Source: Brachypodium distachyon | Taxonomy: Eukaryota > Streptophyta > Magnoliopsida > Poales > Poaceae | NCBI RefSeq assembly: GCF_000005505.3 | Contig: NC_016132.3 | Coordinates: 6,758,001 to 6,822,000 of the forward strand | Direction of reading: 5' to 3' | Length of the DNA stretch: 64,000 nt | Shown here: one piece after another, positions 35,393 to 46,153 of the stretch | Layout: each line of letters begins with the position of its first letter | How positions within the stretch are numbered: position 1 is the stretch's first letter | Translations under genes and position numbers: made by a program | The notes under the pieces: generated by a model | Told to the model about the DNA's origin: nothing | Database searches by the model: none | Seen by the model: the letters and a program-made list of their open reading frames with translations, nothing else

Positions 35393-35641
35393 AAAATTAG
35401 AAAGCTTCAGACAATCAAATCTAAGGGAACATCCTATCCACGTGCCCCCGCCGAAATCAACAAACAAAAACGAAAACGGGACTGGAAAGAATTGCAAGGG
35501 GTGAGGAGGAGGAGGAGCACGGGGCTGCCGGGTTACCTCTTGGCGGGGCGCGGGGCGGAGAGGAGCGGGTCGTTCTCTCCCTCGAAGTCGAGTGGATCGT
35601 CTATCACCATCCCTGCGGGCTGCAGCTTTTCCTCGACTCCT
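35391..35641 (-). repeat. Distal copy of exon-1 block (A'), with native leader
   Basis: This block matches 30302-30552 and contains a second complete exon 1 (35537-35610) of the CANIN-like gene with ATG and splice donor intact. Unlike the proximal copy, it continues upstream into a CT-rich leader (35641-35700), so it is probably the original first exon. If used, it would splice over ~5.8 kb to exon 2, skipping the proximal copy. Confidence 0.9.
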
Positions 35642-35699
35642 CGCTCTCTCTCCGTCGCTCGCTGGCTCGCGGGATGGATCTAGAGAGGGTTTGCGAGTT

Positions 35700-36619
35700 G
35701 CCGGCTTGCCGCCCTCCGAAACCTTAACCTATGCCGAACTGAAGCGCCATCGCTGCCCCGTGCTTTCCACTTCTCCCGTTTGTGAAGCTGCAACTGACCA
35801 CTAGCAACTGCAAGGAAGGCCAGGCCAGCCCAGCCCAGCCCAGCGAGAGTAGTCTACAGATTCTTCAAAAAACAAATGTTTTCCAAATAGTCTGTACCAC
35901 TTCCTGATTTACAAGACATGTATTGTAATTTGTGCCAAACTTTGACGAACAATTATATAAAAAATAAATTTATAACATTAGAAAGAGTTTTTCAATACAA
36001 ATATAACGATATATCTTTTGTATCATAATAATCTCATGTCACCAATGAATTTTTTTGTCAGATTTCGGTATAAAACTCCGTGTACGGCTGTAGCCTGTAG
36101 GCCTTGTAAACCCGGAACCAGAGTATTATTCAGAATTTGCAGTGTCACAGGGCCGGGCCTTCTTAAATTCGCTTCGCTGAGAGCAAAAGGCACCCGACAA
36201 GAGCAGGCAAGCAACTGTTTGCATAATTGCATGACATACGACACATCAGTCTCTCGTCTCTGTCTTAGACCACGCCAAAATCATCTCGTAACATAAATTA
36301 ACCTCCATGTTTTGGCCAGCTTTTGCTTGTCAACTTAAGCGAAGTTTGAGTTTGGCCTGTTTGGGGGCTACTGCGAACGACACCTTTTGATTTAGCAGAG
36401 GGAAGAGCTCTCTGTCCACTGGTTTATGGAGTGTTCCATAAACTATCATGTCGAATAACTGTTGGCACTACTTCTTGAGCTACTCAAGAACTAGCAAGCA
36501 ATCAAAAGTCACATACATGACCACCGAAGGAAGTATTAGTAAGACCTCTATGAACCATTTGATCTCATGATCGGATTAATCAGCCCTTCTGCATATTAGT
36601 CACGGGAACTTCTGACCGA
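35700..36619. other. Upstream flank, with a diverged repeat
   Basis: The first part is probably the original promoter of the CANIN-like gene. Bases 35918-36125 are a diverged copy of 61591-61800; shared pieces include 'gacgaacaatt', 'agtttttcaatac.aatataa.gatat' and 'cttttgtatc'. No gene is seen. Confidence 0.5.
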
Positions 36620-37620
36620 ATTAAGAGAAGCTTGTCTGAGCTATCCACTCATAACAAGCAAAAGCTAAAATTAAAAAATCTAACGACATTAACATAAGAT
36701 GTAATGTAAATTTTAAAATTTCACTAATAGAACAATGATATATCAACCGAAGAACATTGGTAGCTGGCATGAATGCATCAGTCTCATCTTCCTGTTCATT
36801 AGTATCCAAAGATGCACTAATCCAGGCAGCAGGGGAAAAAACTGAATGCATAGAAGCAAGTAGTTCCAGCAGCAAAAATCTCATACCTGCCTCCTAATTG
36901 GAGGCCAAGTATTGCATAATTCTGGATCAGTGCACTCCTGATTTCTTCTAGATCTCAACACGACATGATTAAAGGTCGTGTCGTATTTGTGTAGAACATA
37001 TACCAACTTTTTCACTATCACCACAATAGTTTGCAGGTTTCAACCGACACATTTTAAACAGCTTCTTGTGACAGCAGTTTAAAAACAAATGATACAACAA
37101 CGCTCAAATTTGTGCCAAGATTCTTCTACTGATGTATAGCTTCAAAACTTCAGCCATCAACAACGTAAAAGTGAAAAGAAAAACATTGCAATCGCCCTCA
37201 GTTTTAGGGCCTTTCGTGTAAATGACATGGTAATGCCAGAATATAATGTATTCATCAATCTGGGGAAGAAAAGAAGAGCTTTCTATATGAAGACGCAAAT
37301 AACAGAAGTGGATAAGCAAATACATTCTTGCCAGTAAAATAGTACCTGCCAGCAGTGCATGTGGATGTTGCCCATGGCATTCGCCCACCATGCCTTTTTC
37401 CTCCTGGTAAGTGCTCTGCAGGCAGCGGTGTGCTGGCCCGCCATGAGGAAATCAGTACCTTCAAAAAGAAACAAACACGGGACCTCAACCACTTGGGTCA
37501 GCCAGTGGTGGTCTCTCGGCCACCAAATCCCTAGAACAAGCGTGTCTTCGACTACTTTTTTACTGCCAAACAACAAAAGATTAGTTGGATACACATCACT
37601 GTTATCATTTGTAATACACT
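36620..37620 (-). other. Possible exon-like pieces, unassigned
   Basis: The minus strand holds two stretches that look more protein-like than their surroundings: MRFLLLELLASMHSVFSPAA at about 36830-36884, and WWPRDHHWLTQVVEVPCLFL near 37470-37540. Each is bordered by plausible splice-like sequences. I could not chain them into a gene or recognise a family. Confidence 0.2.
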
Positions 37621-38590
37621 CATGAAAAAATACTAAAGAAAACTATCTTTCTCCTTCTCTACCATTTCAAAGCTTTCAAGGAAATTTGGCATAAAATAGT
37701 ACGAGACCAAGGAACCTACAAAGCAGCAGGAACACAATTAAATAACAAGATAATTTAAGAACCAATCCAAATATCATCATCTATTTAGTATGCTTACTTG
37801 TTGATCAATATCAGAGACATAAACAGTCATCAGCATGCTATTCTTCCTATCAGATCGCCGTGTCCAGCCTCCCATCCTTCTCCTTCCCTGGTTGAAGGAG
37901 CAATTCCTTCTCTGTTATAAGGAAAGCATGGTCAATTAACAACGATATCACCAAAATCAATGTGCACACAATTATCACTATCATTGCATTTCTTCTGAAA
38001 TTTAAAAACCAAAATGGAGGTACACAGAACAAATTGTTAACATCAAGGGACACTATGCCTATCACGTCACATGAACTTGCAAACCAAATTACTGGCAAAA
38101 ATCGGCGTAGCACCTACCACTGGTCATGCAGCAATCAGCGCCCCTAAGTACCACCGATCAAACATTTAATCCCATTTACTGGCCTTAAAACGTTTGGCTC
38201 CAGAAAAAAAACATTTTACATTCGACAACCTGAGATGATTTCTTCCAGAAATGACAGCGTAAACAGCAATACCAGTCTGAAGGGGGAAGAAATATCCGAT
38301 CTCAAGATTTCAATTTTAAGAAGACACGAAAAGAAGAAGAAAATACGAAAACTCTCGCCGCCAACAAGAAAAGAGATCGACGGCACTTAAATCTTGTGAA
38401 TCTAGTGAATCCATCCTGATCGTAACACTAAACCCACACCCCAGGTTCTGGCAAGGCTACTGCCTACTGATCAAAACGGGTCGTCAATCAACCTGCAACT
38501 TAAACCTGTACGGTAGGTAGTGTGTTCTTGCAACGAATGCTGACAGGGACAAAGTTACCCAGGAGACTGGAGAAAAATAGTCTGGGCATG
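37621..38590. other. No gene seen
   Basis: AT-rich sequence between the unassigned exon-like pieces and the methyltransferase fragment. Only short chance open frames. Confidence 0.45.
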
Positions 38591-38972
38591 TTAGTGGCTC
38601 TTGCTTTCGGCAGCCCAATATTGCTTACAACTGCAACGAGCATCTTCTCAGGCACACGAGGCCCACCCTCATGGTTGGCCAATCTTGTTTTCCATCTCAT
38701 GGCGTTGGCTATTTTCTCCACCTTTACAAGAGCATCAACCTTGTCACGGATTATAACTGCGCCCTCTGGGCATAAGATCCGGTCCATTTCAAGGAGTATA
38801 TCTTCGAACTTGCACCTATTTTTCAATAATCAGGTAAGTATCAGCCATCAAGGTCTACAATTTAGGATCTCACATTTGGTTTTGCAAATCTCACTCGTTC
38901 TAGTATAAACGGAAGACATCGTTGGCATGTATCAGGTCATATGTCCTTTGGTAAGTAGAAAACCCCTCACAC
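38591..38972 (-). pseudogene. 3' end of a DUF248 (PMT-type) methyltransferase gene
   Basis: After an acceptor at 38973-38974 the minus strand reads CEGFSTYQRTYDLIHANDVF, then [20 protein letters not shown] and [20 protein letters not shown]. These are the closing motifs of plant Golgi putative pectin methyltransferases (DUF248, QUASIMODO-like). The frame meets TAG right after FRLY. Near 38627 a 2-bp insertion shifts the final [11 protein letters not shown] out of frame; the old stop would be at 38591-38593. Upstream exons are missing, so this is a dead C-terminal fragment. Confidence 0.8.
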
Positions 38973-40010
38973 CTGTAACAAGAAGAAATAAACCATGATT
39001 AACATAAACTTCTTTCAGAAACAAAATTGCTTCTCAAGAACTTTATAAAAAATTATGACCAACACAATAAAATAAAACACAAGCAGAACGGTTGCATATG
39101 TACAGACTCAGATCTCCAAATGTACCAAGAACAAATACATGGCAGATGCACATCATTTAATTGAAAGCCCAAATCAAAGAATTTCCGAGGTGGATTTGTA
39201 ATAACCGCAATTGTATAACTTCACCCTATAGAGCTTCATTAATATTGACACAGCTACAATTCCAATTATATATTCACATCTTTCAGTCCTCACACAGAAT
39301 AGTACAATAATCTGCCCTTTTCAACATTGTTCTTGAAGCAAATGCACTACATAACAGAAACAGAACGTTCTCCACATCACAAGTTCCTTTCTGAAAAGCA
39401 GAACTACCGAAGTGCAGAAACAATTGTACAGCGAACATAAGTGACGAAACAGAATGCGAAGACAAAAATTAATAATATGAACACACGAGACATACCAGCT
39501 GTGATACATTCCTACAAGACAAACTTCATAGTTGGGCCAAATCCTCCAGGATCACAAGTAGAACGCTAAGCAAAAGAGGTGCGACTGCGAGCTCCAGGTC
39601 AAACAGGAAGAAGCAACCAGGAACAAATCGATGGCCACATCGCAGAAAGGGAAGCAGGAAACAAGAAGAAACCTCACCCCCACTACCGCCCACCCACAGG
39701 AAAACAAGGGTAACAAGTAAAAGCTTCGGTAAGCAGATGAGATAAACAGAACTTGCCAAATTGCACAGTACACGGAAGAAACCTTCTTAAACAGCAAATA
39801 GCTCTGTGAATTCCCTCAACAGCAAACAGTATCAAGTGAAAATAATCTGTGCTAAGCAACTCGACAAACTCTTGTTCACAGCGGAAGAGTAAATTCAGTC
39901 CTAAACAAAAACAAGTACTGTAGAAAGTTCAAGCTAATGTAACTTTAACATTTAACATGTCTGACAAAAATAAGGTAGCATCTCAGCAAATTGCTGCTAA
40001 CAAGCTGAGC
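38973..40010. other. Intergenic, likely LeuRS 3' UTR at the right end
   Basis: No coding sequence recognised. AT-rich DNA with small chance open frames. The region just below 40011 is the expected 3' UTR of the leucyl-tRNA synthetase. Confidence 0.45.
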
Positions 40011-43000
40011 TTAGTTTGGGGCTTCAAATTCCTGCTTGCTCATAAATATTGCAACCGGCTCTCCAGGGGAAGGTGGATTCTTCTCCAGCACAGAAGCATG
40101 CCTTCCAGCTTTCGCACGAGCCGCTCCATCAAATGCAGACATGACCTCAACATGCTCAAGGCCCAACTGCCTTCTGATCAGCTCCAGGTTCTCCTCAAGC
40201 ACATCTATTTCACCAAAAGGAAGCTTCAAATTTAAAGCCTGGGGACCAACATTCCTTGCTTCATCTTTCTTAAACCTGATGAAAGGCATGCAAAGCTTCT
40301 GGACTTGTTTGAAGTTTGCTTCACGGTCGATGAAGCAATTCCTCAATGCTTCATTAATTTGCTCGTCAGGGGCAAAGGAACGCGCTTGGGTATCAAAATT
40401 TGATTGAAGCACCCTCAAACATTGCTCTTTCCATCCATCATAGTGCTCATTGACATAGATAAGACCGACAGTGAGCTTGTTTTCTGCTGATGGAGGAGGC
40501 GCGGCTCCCTTCTTGGGTTTCTTCGAACCAGATTCTTGCTTCTGAAGCAGCTTTCTCATTAAAACAATTGAGTCCTGTAAATATTTGTTTGCACTTCTTA
40601 GAGTAGGATCAGGGGTGTCTGCAACTGGCCAGCCAGCTTTTATTGCAAAACCTTCCTTTCTCAGCATCTTTTGCCACACATGTTCAGCGTAGTGGGGGCA
40701 GATCGGGGTGATAAGCTTGGTCTGCACTTCCATAAACCGCCCCAATAAGTCACGGTTCATGCCTGCCACTCCACAAGAGAGTCTGTACTCATCTCTAGCC
40801 AATTGCAGGTCATAGAACCCAGACTTCAGGGCATCTCTGAACATGAAGGAATTGTAGCTCTTCTCGGTTTCTTTCACAGCAATGTTGATCTCATTGGCAA
40901 ACACATGGTCAGCATAAGTAGACGGAGGACCACCTCTCAGAGAAGATTCAGCAGCTATAACCTCTTCCATCCATGCAATTTCTTTTGTAAGCCTCAAAAT
41001 GGCAGCATTTGCAGTTTCGAAAACAAAGTTTGCATCGTCCATACCGTCGCCAGCATCAGCAAGGGCAAACCTAGTGGCATCTGAAGAGAATTCTTCAATG
41101 GCCTGCCTAAGAGTTCGGAAATTCCCAGTGGACTTGGACATCTTCTCAGAGTTAAGCATAAGATGTCCATTGCAACGAAAGCCACGGGGCCAATGATGCT
41201 CTGGAAGAAGTGCTGCATGATTGTAAATGCTGAATGTCAGATGGTTCTGGATAAGGTCCTTACCAGATACCCGAATGTCAAAAGGGTACCAGTACTCAAA
41301 TTCTTGCTTCATTTTGCTCAAGAGGGCAGGAGATATGTCGCTTTTGGGTGCTGGACCATCACAGAACACGTAATCCCATACTTCATCTGTCAATTGTTCT
41401 GGCTTGATAGAAGATATTTCTTTTCCATACATGTTACCATTTTGCAAAAGATGTGCAATGGTGTAATAAGCCATGTATAGGGTCGAATCTGAAAGAGATT
41501 CTACAAGGAACTGCTCATCCCATGGAATGCGAGTACCTAGGCCAAAAGAACGTGAACAGGCCCACTGGTTCAGCCAGCCCAATGTGTGTTCAAATCCATT
41601 ACGTGTTTCAGCTGAGAATGTGTTCATGTTTTCCAAACATCTGACGGCCTTCTGCTTCCATTCAGTTTCACCATAAGTTATGTACCACTGATCTGTGAGA
41701 GCAACAACACACTCATCACCAGATCTGGACATAACTTTCTTCTCAGGCTCACTATACAATACAGCAGAGCCTTCTCCCAACAGCTTGCTCTTTATCAGTG
41801 GCTTTGCTTCTTGAACCTTCCTGCCATCAAACTCCCCAACAATCATCACTCCATCTGTAAATCCTTTAAGATATGTCATCCTTTTTGCTTCGGCAAGCTT
41901 CTCCTTGTCATTCTGACTCTTAATCTTAAGATCAAGGCACACCTTCTCAGCTGACTTATCCCCAAATTCAGGTATGTTGATTATTGGTATAACGTTAAAT
42001 GGAAGAACCCACTCATCTTTGACTCCATACTTCGCTCTCAAAGCCGGCTTTGTGATCAAATCTTGCAGTGCCATATAATCATCTGGCGAGTCACTTGGGA
42101 CACTTGTCACAATACCAGTACCTTTATCTGTTAAGATAGTGAGCATGGGAAGCGCATATATGATTTTGTTGAAGGAAAGAGGAGACTTTAAAGGCAACCC
42201 AATCAGATCATTGCCAGCAAGCTCAACTAAGCAGGTTGGCTTTTCTGGGACCCTGGATAGATGCTGATATGCAAGATTAAGAGCAGACCTTGCTGTCAGA
42301 ATGAAGACATCAGTTTCATTGATCTCAAAAGCCCCATAGTTTCCATCAGGCAATACCCAACAATTTGTTTGCCCATACATTGTTTCAGGTCTCAATGTAG
42401 CTGCTGCCAGATAAACTTTCTTTCCTTCTAAGGCCTTTAACTTGGGAGGAAAAGGTGGGATCACCTCCATTTTAATCAACACGTATTCTTGGGGCTGCAC
42501 ACCTTCACCTGTTGCCCTATCATGATCAGCACAAGGTTGTCCATCCAACGGAGAATAGATCGTGTACCTCATGTCCTTCACAACTTTGCCCATTTTCTTC
42601 AACTTGCTCATCTGCCACCGAACAAAAGCATCGTAGAAAGGATTCATGTCAGTGGTTATGAATGACCGCCTCCAATCACAACCCAAGCCAAAAGCCTTAA
42701 GGTCTTCCTTCGCCAATGGAGGGAAGTAGGTCAACCAGTGACCGGGATCCTGAAATTTGGCGATTTCTTCATCTGACATCTCAAAGCCCCTCATGATCTC
42801 CCACTGGAACTTCTGCATGCCAGTCTTTGCAGCAGCCTTAGATTTCTTACTCTTAAATTTGTCTGGGGCAACAGCAGCAGCCTGGTCAGCCTGGCTATCA
42901 TCTGCCACTTCAGCACTTGACTCGTCCTCTGCTGCAGGAAAAACTGGAGGATTTCCATACAGTTTAATCTCTCTGGCAAGCTTATCAGCTGAGGCCTTGA

Positions 43001-43301
43001 TGGGCATCCCAGTACAATGAAAAGCAAACGGCAAAAGGACATTTGAGCCACGGAGTCTGTGGTATGCAGCACCAAACTCAAGCTTGGACAGTGAGAAGGC
43101 ATGGCCCAAATGCAGTAAGCCATTCATATAAGGGTAGGGAAAGTTGCCGAAGAACTTTTCGCCAGGGCCCGGAAGTTCATTGCCAGGTTCAGCTTGAAAA
43201 ACCTTGCTCTCCTCCCAACACTTTTGGGCGTCTGATTGGATCTTGAGCAAAAGGTCTCTGCGGGCATGACTTTTGCTGCCTCCATCAGGATTAGATGACA
43301 T
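40011..43301 (-). CDS. Leucyl-tRNA synthetase, cytosolic (EC 6.1.1.4)
   Basis: One uninterrupted coding exon for 1096 residues, the normal size for eukaryotic cytosolic LeuRS, a class Ia synthetase that charges tRNA-Leu. The Rossmann-fold signature is YMNGLLHLGHAFSLSKLEF with HLGH at about residues 64-67. The CP1 editing domain is marked by TLRPETMYGQTNCWVLPDG near 302-320, and KMSKSTGN lies near 720-727. The C-terminal eukaryotic extension follows. The start is the ATG of MSSNPDGG at 43299-43301. The longer frame (19 more codons) crosses a clear acceptor, TTGATCAG, just upstream, so those codons are intron. A 5' UTR exon must lie further upstream. No organellar targeting peptide is visible. 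Confidence 0.97.
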   Translation of the reverse strand: MSSNPDGGSKSHARRDLLLKIQSDAQKCWEESKVFQAEPGNELPGPGEKFFGNFPYPYMNGLLHLGHAFSLSKLEFGAAYHRLRGSNVLLPFAFHCTGMPIKASADKLAREIKLYGNPPVFPAAEDESSAEVADDSQADQAAAVAPDKFKSKKSKAAAKTGMQKFQWEIMRGFEMSDEEIAKFQDPGHWLTYFPPLAKEDLKAFGLGCDWRRSFITTDMNPFYDAFVRWQMSKLKKMGKVVKDMRYTIYSPLDGQPCADHDRATGEGVQPQEYVLIKMEVIPPFPPKLKALEGKKVYLAAATLRPETMYGQTNCWVLPDGNYGAFEINETDVFILTARSALNLAYQHLSRVPEKPTCLVELAGNDLIGLPLKSPLSFNKIIYALPMLTILTDKGTGIVTSVPSDSPDDYMALQDLITKPALRAKYGVKDEWVLPFNVIPIINIPEFGDKSAEKVCLDLKIKSQNDKEKLAEAKRMTYLKGFTDGVMIVGEFDGRKVQEAKPLIKSKLLGEGSAVLYSEPEKKVMSRSGDECVVALTDQWYITYGETEWKQKAVRCLENMNTFSAETRNGFEHTLGWLNQWACSRSFGLGTRIPWDEQFLVESLSDSTLYMAYYTIAHLLQNGNMYGKEISSIKPEQLTDEVWDYVFCDGPAPKSDISPALLSKMKQEFEYWYPFDIRVSGKDLIQNHLTFSIYNHAALLPEHHWPRGFRCNGHLMLNSEKMSKSTGNFRTLRQAIEEFSSDATRFALADAGDGMDDANFVFETANAAILRLTKEIAWMEEVIAAESSLRGGPPSTYADHVFANEINIAVKETEKSYNSFMFRDALKSGFYDLQLARDEYRLSCGVAGMNRDLLGRFMEVQTKLITPICPHYAEHVWQKMLRKEGFAIKAGWPVADTPDPTLRSANKYLQDSIVLMRKLLQKQESGSKKPKKGAAPPPSAENKLTVGLIYVNEHYDGWKEQCLRVLQSNFDTQARSFAPDEQINEALRNCFIDREANFKQVQKLCMPFIRFKKDEARNVGPQALNLKLPFGEIDVLEENLELIRRQLGLEHVEVMSAFDGAARAKAGRHASVLEKNPPSPGEPVAIFMSKQEFEAPN

Positions 43302-44596
43302 TTTCCTGATCAACCAAACAAAAAAACAGGTGTCAAAAGGGCAGGCCTCTTGATTCAACTTAACTCAATTCAGGATTAAATCATATATCTTCATTACAAA
43401 GATCAAAATTTATTTCTGAATGAGCTATTGTGGTTCTATCTCCTTTCGATTTCTCATTTCCAAACATAGCTAACAAACTCGTGGATAGGAAAGTCAATGA
43501 GATGATGATATTATGCAGGAGCAACATAATTAGAATACCAGTACCATAAGCAAACATCACTGGGATAGTTAACAAAATGAGCCACGGAAATCTAATATCT
43601 ATAACTTCAGGACAAACAACCCGCAAATGAACAACCAAATGCTACATGCACACTATATGTCCACAGTACCACAAGAAAATAGCAGGAACAGGAAATACAT
43701 GTATGGAACATCAATCAAAATGAAAAGCAATCATGGCAACCCTCGAACATCTTATCTTTGCTAGCAACTAGTATCTGGATTGAGAGCGTAACAGAAGAAG
43801 CCTCAATACAGAAAGTTCCAATATAAGTATATAACCTGAAAATCACACAGATTCCTTTAAAGCTCGTATACACACATTCATAAGCTGTATTCATCTGTAT
43901 TATCAACTACTCCCTCCGTCCCATATTAAGTGACTTTCTATTACATGTAGCTAGATGTTTTTTACGCATAGATACATCCATATTTGAGCAAATTTGAGTC
44001 ACTTAATATAAGACGGAGGGAGTGCTATTTTGTTCAAATTTCCTACACGAACTTGGAAATTTTCAGGAAAATAGCAGTTCTTTTGAACTGCGAAGACAAG
44101 TAGATCCCAATTAACTTACTGCAGACCCAGGGGATAGAAGCTGCCTAGGAATCAGTTCGGGCCAATTATAAGCCCACAAGCACAACCAGAAGAAATCAGG
44201 CATGCTAGAAAAGATAAATAAGTCGATCTGTATCCTACCCCCCCATGGACTCAGCTAGTACTATAAAATTCGTCATCAATTCACTAACCCGTAGAAAAGC
44301 AAAAATTGAGCTCGTGGTAACCATAACAAAGGAATCCAAACACCGTGTGAAGAGAGAACAAATCGTCGTTCTCGCACAGAAAAAATCGTCTAGCAAGCCT
44401 GCCGATTCACCGCGCCGACGGCACTAGGCACACCCTACGCTTCAAATCAATCGCGCAGAGAGATCGGGACCGGGGTAGCATCGTTTACCTGACGAGTGCG
44501 CGCAAGGGGAGCCGCAGCTGCCTCAGGACGGGGAGAAAACTGGGCGCCAGCAGACTGCGACGGCGAGGAAGACGGAGGAGGCGGCTGCGGATGGAC
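43302..44596 (-). other. LeuRS 5' UTR intron and leader
   Basis: The acceptor immediately before the LeuRS ATG implies an intron through most of this stretch. A GT donor is plausible near 44485-44489 (ACCTGACGAG on the + strand, with GTAAAC on the minus strand). It contains a MITE at 43908-44024. The exact donor is not proven. Confidence 0.5.
43908..44024. mobile_element. Stowaway MITE in LeuRS leader intron
   Basis: Ends TACTCCCTCCGTCCCATATT and AATATAAGACGGAGGGAGTG, about 117 bp. Confidence 0.85.
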
Positions 44597-44612
44597 GGGA
44601 CTAGGGTTTATC
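44597..44612 (-). promoter_or_regulatory. Telo-box-like element near LeuRS leader
   Basis: The minus strand reads TAAACCCTAGT. The AAACCCTA core (telo-box) is common near the transcription start of plant genes for the translation machinery, which fits its position upstream of LeuRS. Confidence 0.45.
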
Positions 44613-46072
44613 CTGGCACTAGCATACGCAATTACGCACTCATATGCTCACGTGGGCCGCACCCGTACACGACCCAGATTCAGGCTGTAACGGGCCGCTC
44701 AAGGAATTTGATTCAGCGGGCTTGAACAGGTACTGCGGGGCGGGAGCGGGAGCTGCTGCGGACCTGCGGCCGCCAGATCGCGGCGTCGGCGGAGGTGCGG
44801 CTGGTGTTGACTGTTGATGAGTCTTTCTTTTTTCCGAAGCGTTTTATTGATTCGATAAACAAAATACAGGCGATCAAAATTGAAACTAAATTTTTTCTTG
44901 AGCGGGACTCCGGAAGTATAATTGTGAGGAGGACGGGAATCACGTCAGACTTGCAGAATTGGAGTTGCCATAGCGCTAGCGAACGGCCTATTTCTTATTG
45001 GGCTAGCGAGTACCGGGCCTTTCAGCCTTCGGGAGTTTGAGACAGCTGGGTTTTGCACTTTTGCTTGATGGCCAGCAAAGCTTCAACATTCGCTAAAAAA
45101 AACATATAACTTAATTCTTCGGGAGTTTGAGACAGCTTGGTTTTGCACTTTTGCTTGATGGCTAGCAAAGCTTCAACATTCGCTGAAGAAAGCACTTCGC
45201 TAAAAGAGGAAAGGACCTTTGAAGAAAGCGCTGAGAGACAACCACCGGCGTAGGGGGTTTGTCATGTGTCAGCTCATTATTGACATGCCATATCCTCCAG
45301 CAAATCACCAAGATCATTACGTGCTGATGTTCAGGAACATATTAGTTTGATTGATTATGCAATCAAAGCTATCCTACTATTTTATATCGTGTTATTTGTA
45401 TAGTTTGCATGGAGTGATTTGTTCTAGGCTACTACTCCCTCCCTCCCGTAATTAACCGCGACAAATTATGGGACAGAGTAAGTATATACCATGATTTTTG
45501 AATCAATTCAGTATGAAAAATGTCTAATACCATGTTACCTGTGTAGTTTCTGTGGAGTGATCTGCTTTATTTATATGCCATCATTTTCTAATTAATTTAA
45601 TATGAAAATGCCTATATTGCCGACCATAACATGGTTTCGGAGTTCATTCTATGCAGTTTCACGTCCATACAAGGGGAGGGTGCATCCATCGCCCGTAGTA
45701 ATCTGTTCACACACGTGGGTTTCAATGCTCAGAAGGGACAACTGTGTTTTTTCTTTCTCTATGGTGATCGACTGATGACGGTGTTCTTTCCGTTCAAAAT
45801 TTAAGAAACGAAAGAGGCTTATCCCGTTTGACAATTTAGACACTACTAATACTCAGCGGATCTTATTTTTGTACAGATATAAGATATTGCAAAGGGGCTA
45901 TGTCTTTTTTTTTAAGAAGATGCAAAGAGACTGTCTACTAGTGTACGAAGCTGTTGCCTTGAAAGGAAAAGAACTAGTAGGTACGTTCACATCTGCTCAG
46001 CCAAAGAATACATTTGAAAAGAAGGAACCGTAGAAAATAAACATTTCGAAAAATTACACAGATAGGGCGCAA
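44613..46072. other. Intergenic with a short tandem duplication
   Basis: No gene seen. Bases 45028-45186 hold two copies of a ~70-bp sequence at 90-bp spacing (CTTCGGGAGTTTGAGACAGC, then 'ttttgcacttttgcttgatgg..agcaaagcttcaacattcgct'). A short CTCCCTCCCTCCCGTAATTA / TAATT..GGGACAGAGTA MITE-like piece lies near 45433-45481. Confidence 0.5.
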
Positions 46073-46079
46073 AAAAAGG
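46073..46079 (-). terminator. Pol III terminator of the tRNA
   Basis: Just downstream of the tRNA on the minus strand, after ACC, comes a run of seven T. Such runs end RNA polymerase III transcription. Confidence 0.8.
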
Positions 46080-46080
46080 T

Positions 46081-46153
46081 GCTCCCGGCGGGGCTCGAAC
46101 CCGCGACCTTCGGCTCATAAGACCAACGCTCTAACCAACTGAGCTACGGGAGC
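46081..46153 (-). tRNA. tRNA-Ile (anticodon UAU)
   Basis: The 73-nt minus-strand sequence folds fully. The acceptor stem is GCTCCCG/CGGGAGC, the D arm GCTC...GAGC and the anticodon stem TTGGT/GCCGA with two G-U pairs. The anticodon loop is CTTATGA, a five-base variable loop follows, and the T arm is GCGGG-TTCGAGC-CCCGC. The loop places TAT at positions 34-36, so it reads the AUA codon. There is no intron and no encoded CCA. Other loop registers break the anticodon stem. Internal A and B boxes (TAGCTCAGTTGG, GGTTCGAGCC) are present. Confidence 0.88.

Noticed and set aside
36830..36884. Shared MHSVFSP between this stretch and exon 9 of the CANIN-like gene (27742-27933)
   Set aside because: Similarity stops after seven residues on both sides; treated as chance.
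42757..43123. Open frames on the + strand and in another minus frame within LeuRS
   Set aside because: They overlap the unbroken, highly conserved LeuRS frame and show no protein family pattern.
43302..43358. Nineteen-codon N-terminal extension of LeuRS
   Set aside because: It crosses a TTGATCAG acceptor directly before the MSSN start and has no conservation; it is intron.
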